Source: Telluribacter roseus
GTDB lineage: Bacteria; Bacteroidota; Bacteroidia; Cytophagales; Spirosomataceae
Direction: 5' to 3'
Assembly: GCF_017355915.2 (NCBI RefSeq)
Contig: NZ_JAFEUV020000003.1
Coordinates: 442,858-506,857 of the forward strand
Length of the DNA: 64,000 bases
The position numbers were made by a program, and so were the translations under genes. How positions within the stretch are numbered: the first letter of the stretch is position 1; every line of letters begins with the position of its first letter. Shown in pieces: positions 1 to 9,185 of this stretch. The notes under the pieces were generated by a model. That model did no database searches. It was given only the letters and a program-made list of their open reading frames with translations, and was not told the origin of the DNA.

Positions 1-1291
1 TGCTGACGAGGCCCTGCAGGAGGGTCTGTATTGTAAAGCTGCGGTAGGCGTCGCGGCTGTTCAGGCCACTAAATTGCGATACAACCCAGAAGTAGGAGTC
101 GTTGGCGTGGGAGGCGACCATACCCCCGCTGCCTACGGCGGCTACCAGTAGGGCCAGTTCCAGACCGGTATCAAAGCCGGCCTGCACGGCAAACGGAGCC
201 AGCAGAGAAGAGGTAATGACCAGCGATGAGGTAGTAGAGCCCTGCGCGGTTTTGAGAAAGGCGGCAGTACAAAACGCAAAGAGGAGTAATCCCACGCCAC
301 TCAGCGCTTCGCCCCCCAGCCACCCGCTGACTACCTCCGCCAGGGGAGTGGCTTTCAGTACCGCACCAAAGGCGCCTCCGGCTCCCGTAAGTACCAGGAT
401 AGGCCCGGCCTGAACAATGCCTTCTGAAATGGCTTGTGTTAAGGTACTATTTGTTGAATGACGAAGTAGTGGGACACAAAGAAATACTGCCAATAGCAGG
501 GCAATGAGCGGATTGCCCAGAAAAGAAACCGGACCAGCCAGCGACTCAGGTAAACCCAGCAGGCTCCCAAAAGAAGCTACCGTAATAAGCAGCAGGGGTA
601 CCAGAATAGGAATCATCGAAGCCGAAAGAGAGGGTAGTTGGGTGGTGGATTCAGCCGTATCCTTTTCGGGAAGAGACAGCGTGAGCGAGCTCCCGGCTCG
701 CCGGGCCCACCAGGTGATCAGCAGGATATTGGGGAGCATGATGACTAAGCCTAAGCCTATAATAATACCCAGATAAGGCTCCGCACCAAGATTGCCTGCC
801 GCTGCAATGGGACCGGGTGTAGGAGGTACCAGGGTATGCGTCGTGTACAGGCCGCCGGCTAGTCCCAGCGACGTGACCGCAGGACTTACTCCCGTACGTT
901 TGGCAACGTGCTGGCTCAATTTGGAAAGGATGATAAAGCCCGAGTCACAGAATACAGGTATACCTACCACCGCACCGATGGAAGCCATAGCCAGAGCCGG
1001 ACGTTTCTCGCTGAATAAGCGGAGTACCGCGTCGGCAATGCGCTGTGCCGCACCCGACTGTTCCAGTACTACGCCTACTACACTCCCCAATACTACCACC
1101 AGCCCAATAGCACCCAGCAAGTCACCAAAGCCCCGGCCGATGGTTCTGATCAGATCAGTGGCCGGTTGTCCGGTAGCCAGTCCCACACCCAATGCGGCCA
1201 GTAACAGCAGCAGTAGGGGATGCTGCTTGAACCGGGCGGTACCTACTACGATGAAGAGGATACTCAGCAGGATAACGGCTATGAGGTACAT
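1..1291 (-). CDS. GntP-family gluconate/organic acid permease (3' end beyond window)
   Basis: An open frame runs on the minus strand from an ATG at 1291 to the window edge without a stop, about 430 codons. It encodes a very hydrophobic protein of the GntP family, proton symporters for gluconate and related sugar acids or hydroxy acids in the inner membrane. Visible family marks are the N-terminal stretch rich in Leu/Val, GIPVFCDSGF near residue 110, LVPPTPGPIAAAGNLGA near residue 150, and HANDSYFWVVSQFSG close to the C-terminus. GntP proteins are about 430-450 residues, so only a few residues should be missing. Its neighbour at 2176-3498 is an MFS transporter of the hexuronate/anion group, so both may serve sugar-acid uptake (inference). 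The exact substrate cannot be read from sequence. Confidence 0.9.
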   Translation of the reverse strand, partial: MYLIAVILLSILFIVVGTARFKQHPLLLLLLAALGVGLATGQPATDLIRTIGRGFGDLLGAIGLVVVLGSVVGVVLEQSGAAQRIADAVLRLFSEKRPALAMASIGAVVGIPVFCDSGFIILSKLSQHVAKRTGVSPAVTSLGLAGGLYTTHTLVPPTPGPIAAAGNLGAEPYLGIIIGLGLVIMLPNILLITWWARRAGSSLTLSLPEKDTAESTTQLPSLSASMIPILVPLLLITVASFGSLLGLPESLAGPVSFLGNPLIALLLAVFLCVPLLRHSTNSTLTQAISEGIVQAGPILVLTGAGGAFGAVLKATPLAEVVSGWLGGEALSGVGLLLFAFCTAAFLKTAQGSTTSSLVITSSLLAPFAVQAGFDTGLELALLVAAVGSGGMVASHANDSYFWVVSQFSGLNSRDAYRSFTIQTLLQGLVS

Positions 1292-1492
1292 GTAGGAAAT
1301 TGTGCGAGTATCTTGTATAAGTTTATTAGGGGAGTGGGATAAACTCTCAAAATAGATGATGTAATTAAAAGCGATGCCTCAGTCCATAACCATAAGCCAA
1401 GTTCAGATACGAGCCATATAAGGGGAGTAGTTATACTGATTACTGACTCTGCTTGCTGCGATAAAACTGAGGAGTAAATAATAGAAATTTTA

Positions 1493-2089
1493 TTAGAATC
1501 CAATAGGTTTCCCTTCTGTGTCTTGATCAATTTCAGTTAGTATACTATTCATTTCATCCTCACTTATTATCTTTATTCTCTTTAAATATTCAATTTGACT
1601 CTTTTTTACTTCTAAGGGAGTATTATCTTCCCAAGTTAGGTATGCTGCTTTATGAGCTTTTTTTATATTTTTTATTATCTCTTCGATAAAGTAATCTACT
1701 GCTGCTTGATTAGGGCTTTCCTGAAAGAGTTCTAAAACTTTCTGGCCTCCTGATAAATAGATCATTTTCTTCTTGGAGCTGAACCTAATTACAAGATAAA
1801 CGCCTAAAAAGAAGGCGCTTGCCAGTGACCAGAAAGCTAATTTTTGCAGTTCAGGCTCAAAGAGTAATGTGTATATTAACATACCGAACTCTAAAAAGAA
1901 GAAAGCTGAGATGAATAATTCTCCCAAGATAGTCGAATCAGATTTCTTGAATACTTTTACCCCGAGCTCTAAGTAGTCAATTGAGTAAAGGACTTCCTCG
2001 TTTACACTTTTATCATAAATTTCAACTTCATCATCCTTTAATGTAAATATCTTCTTGGTAAAAAGACGCTTTTGTTCCAGAGTGTCCAT
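1493..2089 (-). CDS. Hypothetical two-helix membrane protein
   Basis: A 198-residue protein I do not recognise as a known family. Two hydrophobic helices lie at about residues 57-77 and 83-103, separated by a short charged turn, so both ends should be on the same, probably cytoplasmic, side. The N-terminal 55 residues are polar and beta-rich. The C-terminal 40 residues (KSQIEYLKRIKIISEDEMNS) resemble a SHOCT-like amphipathic helix pair, as seen at the end of some small bacterial membrane proteins; this is only a resemblance. The gene is more AT-rich than its neighbours, which may reflect recent acquisition. It stands alone between GntP and the MFS gene on the same strand. Confidence 0.7.
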   Translation of the reverse strand: MDTLEQKRLFTKKIFTLKDDEVEIYDKSVNEEVLYSIDYLELGVKVFKKSDSTILGELFISAFFFLEFGMLIYTLLFEPELQKLAFWSLASAFFLGVYLVIRFSSKKKMIYLSGGQKVLELFQESPNQAAVDYFIEEIIKNIKKAHKAAYLTWEDNTPLEVKKSQIEYLKRIKIISEDEMNSILTEIDQDTEGKPIGF

Positions 2090-2175
2090 AAGTGGCTTTT
2101 GATTTCGTTTCCGCTTTTAAACTAATGGGAAAGATAGTAAATGAATGAAGTAAAAAATATTGTATAAAAATCTTA

Positions 2176-3498
2176 CTACACCTCCTCTACATTGGCAGGC
2201 TGCATCTGCGGTACGATAAAATGAATGATCGCCAGCGCCACAATATAGGTACCACTTGCAATGATAAACAGCGGCTGGTACCCAACGCGCCCGATGATGA
2301 TACCCGTCACGGCCGCAAAAAGAGCACCGCCAATAGCTCCGCACATTCCACCAATACCCGTCACGGAGGCTACCGCCTGCCGGGGGAACAGGTCCGAAGC
2401 AAAAGTGTACATATTGGCCGACCACCCCTGATGCGCCGACGTAGCCAGCGAGATCAGCGCTACGGCTACGTAGATGTTGTTGGTGGTAGAGGCAATAAAT
2501 ATCGGAAATACACAGATGGCGCAGATGAGCATGGTGGTCTTGCGGGCGCGGTTGATGGACCAGCCCATCTGGATAAATTTCGTCGACAGCCACCCAAAGA
2601 AGATACTCCCCGCATCCGATACCAGATAGATGATCAGGAAGGGGATACCGATGCTTTTCAGATCTAGTTTCTGATCCAGGGCTTCGTTGGAGTTAAAGAA
2701 GTCAGGCAGCCAGGTCAGGTAGAACCACCACACCGGGTCGGTCATGAACTTGCCCAGGGCAAAGGCCCAGGTCTGGCGGTAGGTCAGGAGCTTCGCCCAG
2801 GGGATACGTCTGAAAGGTACTGCTTCCTGATCGCTGTTGATGTAGTCCAGTTCGGCCTGGGTGACGTGGGGGTGCTTGGCGGGGCGACGGTAGGTAGTCC
2901 ACCAGATAGCCAGCATCACAAAGCCTAGCAGACCGGTCACAATGAAGGACGTACGCCAGCCGTAGTTGAGGGTGATCCAGGGAACGGTAAGGGCTGTGAC
3001 AATGATACCTACGTTGGTACCGGCATTGAATATACCGTTGGCAAAGGAGCGCTCGCGCTTGGGAAACCATTCGGCGACAGTCTTGATGGCCGATGGGAAG
3101 TTACCAGCCTCTCCCAGGCCCAGCATAAAGCGGGTCATGCTCATGGTGCGCACCGAGCCCACAAAGGCGTTGAGTACCCCGGCAATACTCCAGATAAACA
3201 TAGAAATAGCATAGCCCCGGCGGGTACCAATGCGGTCAACGAGCCAGCCAGCCAGTACGTAGCCGATGGCGTAGGCCCATTTGAAGGCCGCATCAACATA
3301 CCCCATCCATTCCTTGTAAAGTATGTTATCAGCTACCGTGATAGGTTGGCCCGGTGCCAGTCCGATCATCTCCCGCTTGAAGTCGTCGTCTATCATGGTA
3401 AAGGATAGTACGTTACGATCAATGTAGTTGATAGTGGTGGCCGCAAAAAGAAGCATAACAATCCGCCAGCGGTAGTTGCCGATGCGTTCGGAAGTCAT
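2176..3498 (-). CDS. MFS transporter, ACS (anion:cation symporter) family, ExuT-like
   Basis: A 440-residue protein with the twelve-helix layout of the major facilitator superfamily. The start, RIVMLLFAATTINYIDRNVL, is typical of the anion:cation symporter group, which includes hexuronate and galactonate carriers. DRIGTRRGYAISM near residue 90 is the loop 2-3 signature, and GLGEAGNFPSAIKTVAEWFP near residue 130 is the helix 4 motif of this group. The C-terminal half begins after a cytoplasmic loop near residues 205-240. It would import an organic anion such as a hexuronate together with a proton; the true substrate is not readable. It lies between the GntP permease and a secreted amidohydrolase, all on the minus strand with separate gaps. 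Confidence 0.92.
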   Translation of the reverse strand: MTSERIGNYRWRIVMLLFAATTINYIDRNVLSFTMIDDDFKREMIGLAPGQPITVADNILYKEWMGYVDAAFKWAYAIGYVLAGWLVDRIGTRRGYAISMFIWSIAGVLNAFVGSVRTMSMTRFMLGLGEAGNFPSAIKTVAEWFPKRERSFANGIFNAGTNVGIIVTALTVPWITLNYGWRTSFIVTGLLGFVMLAIWWTTYRRPAKHPHVTQAELDYINSDQEAVPFRRIPWAKLLTYRQTWAFALGKFMTDPVWWFYLTWLPDFFNSNEALDQKLDLKSIGIPFLIIYLVSDAGSIFFGWLSTKFIQMGWSINRARKTTMLICAICVFPIFIASTTNNIYVAVALISLATSAHQGWSANMYTFASDLFPRQAVASVTGIGGMCGAIGGALFAAVTGIIIGRVGYQPLFIIASGTYIVALAIIHFIVPQMQPANVEEV

Positions 3499-3593
3499 AA
3501 AAGGAGAGGGTTTAGAGAAATAGCCTTTGGTGTGGCTAATTTAAGGAGTCTGAATGGGAGTATTGCAAGCTTTTCCTGCTATTGTATAAAAAT

Positions 3594-3617
3594 ACCCTGA
3601 GACCGGCGTCCCAGGGT
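3594..3617 (-). terminator. Rho-independent terminator after amidohydrolase
   Basis: On the minus strand the arms ACCCTG and CAGGGT (3594-3599 and 3612-3617) form a stem with a 12-base loop and are followed by ATTTTTAT. It sits 33 bases past the stop of the amidohydrolase and upstream of the MFS gene, so the two are separate transcripts. Confidence 0.7.
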
Positions 3618-3649
3618 TGTATACAGGAAAGATATGTCCTATTTACCGC

Positions 3650-4936
3650 TTACTGCTGCTTGTATACGGTACCGTCTTTCATAACGAAGGTAACGTTCTG
3701 CAGGGTTTTGATATCCTGCAGGGGATTCCCCTCCACGGCTATGATATCGGCCATTTTGCCGGCCTCTATATTCCCGAGCGACTCGCTCATATCCAGCAGC
3801 ATAGCGTTGGTAACGGTAGCCGCCCGGATCGCCTCCATAGCCGTCATACCCCCTTCCACCATATACTCAAACTCCTTGGCATTGTACCCGTGCGGATATA
3901 CACCGGCATCGGTACCGAAAGCAATCTTCACCCCCGACTTTACAGCTTTGGCAAACGTAGCCTGTAGCTTGGGACCAATGGCCAGTGCCTTGGGAGTAAC
4001 CAGGGGAGGGTAGTACCCCATGATGCGGGCGGAGTCCGCAGTGGTACGTCCGGCTATGATGGTAGGTACATAATATGTACCGTGTTTCTTGAACAGCTCA
4101 ATGGCTTCGTCGTCCATGAGGGTACCATGCTCGATGGTCTGTACCCCGGCCCGTATAGCCCGTTTCATGCCCTCGGCTCCGTGGGCGTGGGCCGCTACAT
4201 GAAAGCCGTAGTCATGGGCCGTCTCTACGATTACCCTTACTTCCTCCTCCGTAAACTGCGGACCCTGTCCGTCTTTGGCGTTAGAAAGTACCCCGCCTGT
4301 AGCGGTGATCTTGATCACATCGGCGCCGTCCTTGTAGCGCTGACGTACGGCCTTACGGGCGTCGTCGGCACCATTTACCACGCCTTCGTTCGGTCCGGGA
4401 TCGCCCATCAGGTCTTTGCGGTAGCCATTGGTCGGGTCGGCGTGGCCGCCGGTAGAGGCAATAGACTTACCCGAGGTAAAGATACGCGGCCCTTCTACCA
4501 GCCCTTTATTGATGGCGTTGCGGAGGGCTATATTCACCCCACTACCTCCCAGATCACGTACCGTCGTGAAGCCCGCCAGCAGGGTAGTCTTGGCGTACTT
4601 GGCGGCCTGGAAGGCTACATCGGGCGGGTTCTGAATGAAACGGTCGTAGGAGCCGCCCCGGCGGGTTTCGTTCTCGAGATGTACGTGCATGTCTATGAGC
4701 CCCGGCAGTACGTACTTGTTCTTGAGGTCAATGACTTTATCACCGGCGGCGGCCCGGCTGTAGCCGCGCTCTACGGCCGTGATCTTGTTCTTATCCAATA
4801 CAATGGTCATCTGGCGTTGTACTTCGCCCTTATTTACATCCAGCAGGTTACCACAGTGGATGAGGGTACGCTGGGCATGGGCCGTAAAGGCGAGGGTACT
4901 TAGCAGAGCAGCGGCAAGAAGATAGAGTTTTTTCAT
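3650..4936 (-). CDS. Secreted amidohydrolase (imidazolonepropionase/Xaa-Pro dipeptidase-like)
   Basis: A metal-dependent hydrolase of the amidohydrolase superfamily, exported by a signal peptide (MKKLYLLAAALLSTLAFTAHA). The frame is open up to 4963, but the ATG at 4936 gives a normal signal peptide and is preferred, giving 428 residues. Metal-site motifs are visible: LIDMHVHLEN (HxH on strand 1), VIKITATGG (the lysine-strand region), HVAAHAHG and IEHGT for the further histidines, and AFGTDAGV for the catalytic aspartate. The C-terminal beta sandwich ends with GKMADIIAVEGNPL. Members of this group cleave dipeptides, N-acyl amino acids or cyclic amides, often in the periplasm; the substrate here is unknown. 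A terminator follows, so it is probably monocistronic. Confidence 0.9.
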   Translation of the reverse strand: MKKLYLLAAALLSTLAFTAHAQRTLIHCGNLLDVNKGEVQRQMTIVLDKNKITAVERGYSRAAAGDKVIDLKNKYVLPGLIDMHVHLENETRRGGSYDRFIQNPPDVAFQAAKYAKTTLLAGFTTVRDLGGSGVNIALRNAINKGLVEGPRIFTSGKSIASTGGHADPTNGYRKDLMGDPGPNEGVVNGADDARKAVRQRYKDGADVIKITATGGVLSNAKDGQGPQFTEEEVRVIVETAHDYGFHVAAHAHGAEGMKRAIRAGVQTIEHGTLMDDEAIELFKKHGTYYVPTIIAGRTTADSARIMGYYPPLVTPKALAIGPKLQATFAKAVKSGVKIAFGTDAGVYPHGYNAKEFEYMVEGGMTAMEAIRAATVTNAMLLDMSESLGNIEAGKMADIIAVEGNPLQDIKTLQNVTFVMKDGTVYKQQ

Positions 4937-5084
4937 TAGGTAGAGAAAGAGATAAAACAGCAAAATACAAATTAAACATTTTTGGAGGCATCGACTCCTC
5001 TTGAAACCTTTTAAAAGTAGTAGCGCAAAAATATTTAGGGAATTTGGGCATTGTAGTCATCCATACTAACGCGCTGGACGTAAG

Positions 5085-5416
5085 TATCTTTAAAAATCAA
5101 CCGGATAAAAGCCATGAAAAAGTTAAATGTACTTGCCTGTGTACCAGGCTCTGCGATGTCAGTGCCAGCTACATAAACGTACCACTATGTATCGGACCAG
5201 CTGGATGGTAATGAACTGATGAAACACAGCAATGCCGGTACGGGGGGGCGCAAAGCTAACTGCCCCGGCGGGAGGTACTCTGGCGGCCCGGATAAACGGA
5301 GATCGTGATGCTATGGTAATGGACGAGAAGGTCAGGCAGCCAGCGTAAGCATCTGCGATGTGTATCAGTCCAATGGTGTCATTCATTCCATTGATACAGT
5401 TTTATTGCCTGGTTAA
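5085..5416 (+). pseudogene. Decayed fasciclin (FAS1) domain gene
   Basis: Reading the plus strand in shifting frames gives FAS1-domain segments in the right order: VPGSAMS near 5140, LDGNELMKHSNAGTGG at 5201-5246, AKLTAPAGGTLAARINGD next, then DVYQSNGVIHSIDTVLLPG ending at a TAA at 5414-5416. The last segment is the classic FAS1 C-terminus. Two frame breaks can be placed: an extra G in a run of seven G at 5242-5248, and a lost G near 5330. Earlier parts are more damaged and no start is intact. It lies just upstream of a sigma/anti-sigma pair of the SigK/RskA type, the same partnership known from mycobacteria. The left limit is approximate. Sequencing indels could explain one break but not all. 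Confidence 0.75.
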
Positions 5417-5610
5417 GCCATGATACATCAGTAGCTATATACTTCACTATACATAGAACGTAAGCTTTATACTATTGGTTACATAAGAAGGGGCCGGGGA
5501 TAAATCAGGCAACTGCTTATGTATTTTATAAAATTTTGTAAAGTAGGTATAAAGCCTTGTACAAATTTTGTTAGCTTGCCGAAAGGTGAAATTATAACAA
5601 AAAGCAACCC

Positions 5611-6156
5611 TTGGCACCCCCAAAACTAAAATACACCGAAGATGAGCTGGTTGCTTCTCTGAAAAGGAATGAGCAGGCAGCTTTTGAGTATCTGTACGAT
5701 CATTATTCCGGAGCTCTGTATAATGTGATCTGTAGGATAGTACGTGATAACGAAAAGGCTGAGGATGTGATGCAGGAAGCTTTTTTGAAAATATGGAGAA
5801 GTATCTCTTCGTACAATCCTGACAAAGGAAGGCTATTTACCTGGATGCTGAATATAGCTCGCAACACCAGTATAGATGCGGTAAGAGCAGAAGGAAGAAA
5901 GCCTGATTTTGATGATATACAGGAGAACCTTGATCGCGCGGATCAACATGCCAGTTATCAGCCCTCCCCATCCACCATGGATCTGAAGTCGCTGGTAGAA
6001 AAGCTGAAGCCGGAACGGAAGATTCTTGTTGACCTGGTATATTTTCAGGGCTACACACAGGAAGAAGTATCCGAACAGCTACGTATACCCCTAGGTACGG
6101 TAAAGTCACGCATCCGAACAGCGTTACAGGATCTTAAAAATTATTTTTCAGTATGA
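5611..6156 (+). CDS. ECF RNA polymerase sigma factor (SigK/SigL-like)
   Basis: A 181-residue extracytoplasmic-function sigma factor. Region 2 is at about residues 20-90, with AFEYLYDHYSGALYNVICRIV and the promoter-melting segment ending RARNTS-like (NIARNTSIDAVR). Region 4 is at about 125-180, with the helix-turn-helix YFQGYTQEEVSEQLRIPLGTVKSRIRTAL. It would direct RNA polymerase to a small regulon when released from its anti-sigma factor. The only usable start in frame is TTG at 5611, because a stop lies eight codons upstream and no ATG follows early. The stop overlaps the ATG of the anti-sigma gene by four bases (ATGA), so the pair is translationally coupled. A degraded fasciclin gene lies upstream. 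Confidence 0.93.
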   Translation: MAPPKLKYTEDELVASLKRNEQAAFEYLYDHYSGALYNVICRIVRDNEKAEDVMQEAFLKIWRSISSYNPDKGRLFTWMLNIARNTSIDAVRAEGRKPDFDDIQENLDRADQHASYQPSPSTMDLKSLVEKLKPERKILVDLVYFQGYTQEEVSEQLRIPLGTVKSRIRTALQDLKNYFSV

Positions 6157-6956
6157 ATATTCAGGCCTACATAGAGTCAGGCATTTTGGAAGAATACGTG
6201 TTAGGTGCCGTTTCCTCACAGGAAAAGCAGGAAGTGGAGTGCTTGTCTAAAATATATCCCGAAATAAAAACCGAACTGTTGAAGTTGGAGCAAGCGATGG
6301 AAAAATATGCGCTTGAACACCAGACACCTCCACCGGCTCACCTGAAAGGGAAGATATTCGCTCAGATGAAGTTTGGGCCTATTTCCGGACAGGTGGATAC
6401 GGACGAGGACCAGGGGGCTACCGTAGTACCGATCGGGACCGGGACTACTACAACCAGACCCCTCTGGGCATCGCTGGCCGTGGCGGCGTCGGTACTACTG
6501 GCGGTGCTGCTGGGCTGGGCCTTCTATCAGATGTCGGCGTACCGGGCACAAAACGAGAGCCTGACAGCGGAAGTAGAATCGATCAGAAGCGAAGCTGAGT
6601 ACCAACAGACTCTAGCTAACCTGTACCGCAGCACCGACTACAAAGTGGTGAGGATGGCAGGTGTGGAAAGATCGCCGGAGAGCCATGTGGTGGCCTTCTG
6701 GAACCAGGCTACTAACGAAGTACTGCTGGATGTACAGAAACTACCTGCTCCACCCTCTAACCGGCAGTACCAGCTATGGAGTATCGTAAACGGTACCCCG
6801 GTGGATATGGGGGTGCTGGACCAGGAATTTGAAGGTAGAATATTGAAAATGAAAGCTACGCAGCCGGGTACGGCGGCCTTTGCCATTACACTCGAGCAGG
6901 AGGGCGGAAGCCCTAATCCGACCCTTGAGCAGATGTATGTGATAGGCAACGTGTAG
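6153..6956 (+). CDS. Anti-sigma factor, RskA family
   Basis: A 267-residue membrane anti-sigma factor. The N-terminal 80 residues are cytoplasmic and should bind the sigma factor encoded just upstream. They contain the helical zinc-free anti-sigma fold typical of RskA (LEEYVLGAVSSQEKQEVE). A single transmembrane helix is at about residues 107-127 (LWASLAVAASVLLAVLLGWAF). A short coiled segment follows, then the periplasmic RskA C-terminal domain (about 150-267) with NRQYQLWSIVNGTPVDMG and FAITLEQEGGSPNPTLEQM, the conserved strand and tail motifs of this family. Regulated cleavage or release of such proteins frees the sigma factor. A strong terminator follows, closing a two-gene operon. Confidence 0.9.
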   Translation: MNIQAYIESGILEEYVLGAVSSQEKQEVECLSKIYPEIKTELLKLEQAMEKYALEHQTPPPAHLKGKIFAQMKFGPISGQVDTDEDQGATVVPIGTGTTTTRPLWASLAVAASVLLAVLLGWAFYQMSAYRAQNESLTAEVESIRSEAEYQQTLANLYRSTDYKVVRMAGVERSPESHVVAFWNQATNEVLLDVQKLPAPPSNRQYQLWSIVNGTPVDMGVLDQEFEGRILKMKATQPGTAAFAITLEQEGGSPNPTLEQMYVIGNV

Positions 6957-6980
6957 TGCTGATTGGATACAACATAATGT

Positions 6981-7019
6981 ACAGAAAAGCGGAAGGGGGT
7001 ACCTCTTCCGCTTTTCTGT
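6981..7019 (+). terminator. Terminator of the sigma/anti-sigma operon
   Basis: A perfect 15-bp stem (6981-6995 with 7005-7019) with a 9-base loop; the 3' arm contains CTTTTCTG. It lies 24 bases after the anti-sigma stop and faces the convergent esterase gene, so it may work in both directions. Confidence 0.75.
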
Positions 7020-7093
7020 TATAGATGCTTGTAGGAATAGAGCTTACTGTAACCGTATATGTTTCACAAGTGTACTTACAGGGACGCAATTTG

Positions 7094-9109
7094 TCAAAAT
7101 AACACAATAAGCTGCGTATAGCTATTTGAATCATGTACTACTTTTAACGTATACACCCCCGGGTTCAGAAGTGAAACCGGCTCAATAACAGATAACCCGA
7201 TCACCCCGCTGGAACGGGTCCGGATGGGAAAGGAGTGGCCCTGCTGATTGATCAGTTCGACCTCAAACCCCTCTGCTTCATCAGTGCGTATAAAAACAGG
7301 CCCGCTCTGAGCCGGATTCGGAAAGACGGTAAAGAGTAGTGGGGCATCACCCCGGAATATGGCTACCGCCGGGGAGTAGTGTATATGGCCCGTATGGCTC
7401 TCGGTCTTGATCCGGTAGTAGGCAGTCTGCTCGTCAGGATCAGGATCTACGAATGAATACAGCCTTGGATTCTGAGAGTCGGGTGCCGAGTTTACCGGCC
7501 CTACATCCACGTACGTCTCCCGGTCCAGGCTCTTCTGTACGGTCATGCTGCGGCGCTGGGTGTCAATGGCCATTAGCCAGTACAGCGTTACCTCTGTAGC
7601 AGTAGGGTAGGCGGTAAGTCGGCGGATGTACTGCGGCGAGGCGAGCTCCCGGTCTACCAGCAAGACCTCCGACAGGCTCCCCACCAGCCGGGGCTGCTGC
7701 ATCACCACCCGTAGGTGGTACTTCCGGCCGGTCAGGGTATCGGGCAGGCTCACGTAGAGCGGGCTGTTACTGCCGTATCCCACGGTAGCTACGTAGCTGC
7801 CATCTTCGGCCAGAAGCTCAGCCTGTACCCGACTGTCGGTGGGTACACTGCCCTCCACCCGGTAAGAGATCAGAAAGTTACTCCCGGGCGGAGCCGCAGC
7901 CGGTACTACTCCCGTATGTATGAAGCCCCGGGGTAGGATGGGAGTCGACTGCTGGAAAAAAAGGTCCGTCAGGCTGCTGTTCCAGGCCTGTGCCACTTCG
8001 GTAAGGCCCTGCGTCCCTCTGGTGGCATTTTCGAAATGTCCGTGCTGGGGCCGGGGTACCTGTATGGGGTCCGTATCCGGTCCGGGCCAGACGTTCAGGC
8101 CGGGGGTAGTGGCGAGTTGTTTCTGGGCATTGACTACGGGCAGGTACGGAGTACTCAGATTAGTACTTACCGAAGCCAGTGCCACCATCCAGGGTACATT
8201 TGCTCCGAAATCCTGGCGCGATTTCCGAATCAGGTACTGCATGTTGTCGTAGTACCGCTCCTGCGCTATTTTGAGGTGAGCCGCGTCATTCTCCCCGTGC
8301 GACCACAGTACCGACCTGACCCCCAGCCACGAATGAAAGTAGTTGAGGGTATTGCGGAGGTTGGTGTACGGCTGCTGGTAGGGCCAGTTTTTGCCGACGT
8401 AGATATTCAGGGTATTGCGACCATCGGCGGCTTCGCGCCAGTTTTCGGAGTTGGCGGCGGGCCAGGAGGCATTCAGGAACAGAATGGGTACCTGCAGTCG
8501 CTTCGTCAGCAGATCGCCCAGCTCGCCCCAGTACCAGGCCGACTCTCCACCAGGATAGATTGCGTTATTGGCGGCTAGCGGAGTAAATACGGGATGCCGC
8601 ATGGGCTGGTCGGGCGCTTTCAGCAGATAATCCGAATAATCGAGGTACTTGTTGAGGGCGTTGAAGCTGAGTACCTGATCCGAAGCACTCTTGGCTCCCA
8701 GATTAGGTAGTCCCATAGCGTTGGAGTTGCCCGCGATCAGAAACACTTCACCTACTCCTACCCGGTTCACCCGTACGGTATCTACCGGCTGATCCTGCAT
8801 AATTCCGCGTACTTCCAGACGGTACCATCCCCCCTGAGCGGCTAGTGAGCCGGTAAAGCTTCCCTGCTGGGGACGCGTAGCCAGCAGGGTCCAGTCCTCA
8901 CTAACGGGCAGGCTACCATCCAGAGCCACCAGCCGCGCCTCGACGCGGTCGAAGGGTAGGTAGGCAAAGCCGGACACAGGTACCTTTATGTTCGTTTTGG
9001 GATCGCGCTGGAGTACAGTTTGTTCGGCAGGAAAGGTAATGGTCAGCTGGGCCAACAGGCTGTGGCTTAGCAGACAGAACAGAAATACCAGAGGAGTAAA
9101 GTTTATCAT
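7094..9109 (-). CDS. Secreted sialate O-acetylesterase-like SGNH hydrolase with T9SS sorting domain
   Basis: A 671-residue exported protein. A signal peptide ends near LLSHSLLAQ. The hydrolase part resembles the carbohydrate esterase/SASA group: VFLIAGNSNAMG (about residue 127) carries the nucleophile serine in the position usually written GQSN, LWSHGENDAAH (about 270) matches the WYQGESDA block, and a histidine-rich PQHGHFEN segment near 355 may supply the catalytic histidine. Fibronectin-like strands follow, with LTAYPTATEVTLYW near 490. The last 75 residues (LLFTVFPNPAQSG ... LNPGVYTLKVV) form a type A T9SS C-terminal sorting domain, so the enzyme should be passed across the outer membrane. 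It probably deacetylates sugar esters; the substrate is not known. Confidence 0.85.
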   Translation of the reverse strand: MINFTPLVFLFCLLSHSLLAQLTITFPAEQTVLQRDPKTNIKVPVSGFAYLPFDRVEARLVALDGSLPVSEDWTLLATRPQQGSFTGSLAAQGGWYRLEVRGIMQDQPVDTVRVNRVGVGEVFLIAGNSNAMGLPNLGAKSASDQVLSFNALNKYLDYSDYLLKAPDQPMRHPVFTPLAANNAIYPGGESAWYWGELGDLLTKRLQVPILFLNASWPAANSENWREAADGRNTLNIYVGKNWPYQQPYTNLRNTLNYFHSWLGVRSVLWSHGENDAAHLKIAQERYYDNMQYLIRKSRQDFGANVPWMVALASVSTNLSTPYLPVVNAQKQLATTPGLNVWPGPDTDPIQVPRPQHGHFENATRGTQGLTEVAQAWNSSLTDLFFQQSTPILPRGFIHTGVVPAAAPPGSNFLISYRVEGSVPTDSRVQAELLAEDGSYVATVGYGSNSPLYVSLPDTLTGRKYHLRVVMQQPRLVGSLSEVLLVDRELASPQYIRRLTAYPTATEVTLYWLMAIDTQRRSMTVQKSLDRETYVDVGPVNSAPDSQNPRLYSFVDPDPDEQTAYYRIKTESHTGHIHYSPAVAIFRGDAPLLFTVFPNPAQSGPVFIRTDEAEGFEVELINQQGHSFPIRTRSSGVIGLSVIEPVSLLNPGVYTLKVVHDSNSYTQLIVLF

Positions 9110-9185
9110 AGGCCTTCGGGAGGTGCTGTAGGTAATAACTTACATAGCCTCACCTATGTTGTACCACTTACAAACTAATAAAGAG

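Noticed and set aside
1279-1530. Minus-strand 83-residue frame between GntP and the small membrane protein
   Set aside because: It overlaps the GntP start and the end of the next gene, has no family features and looks like chance.
2117-2593. Minus-strand frame rich in Cys, Tyr and His inside the MFS gene
   Set aside because: It is a shifted-frame shadow of the well-supported transporter gene.
5159-5386. Minus-strand 75-residue frame
   Set aside because: It is the antisense of the fasciclin pseudogene, whose plus-strand reading is far more meaningful.
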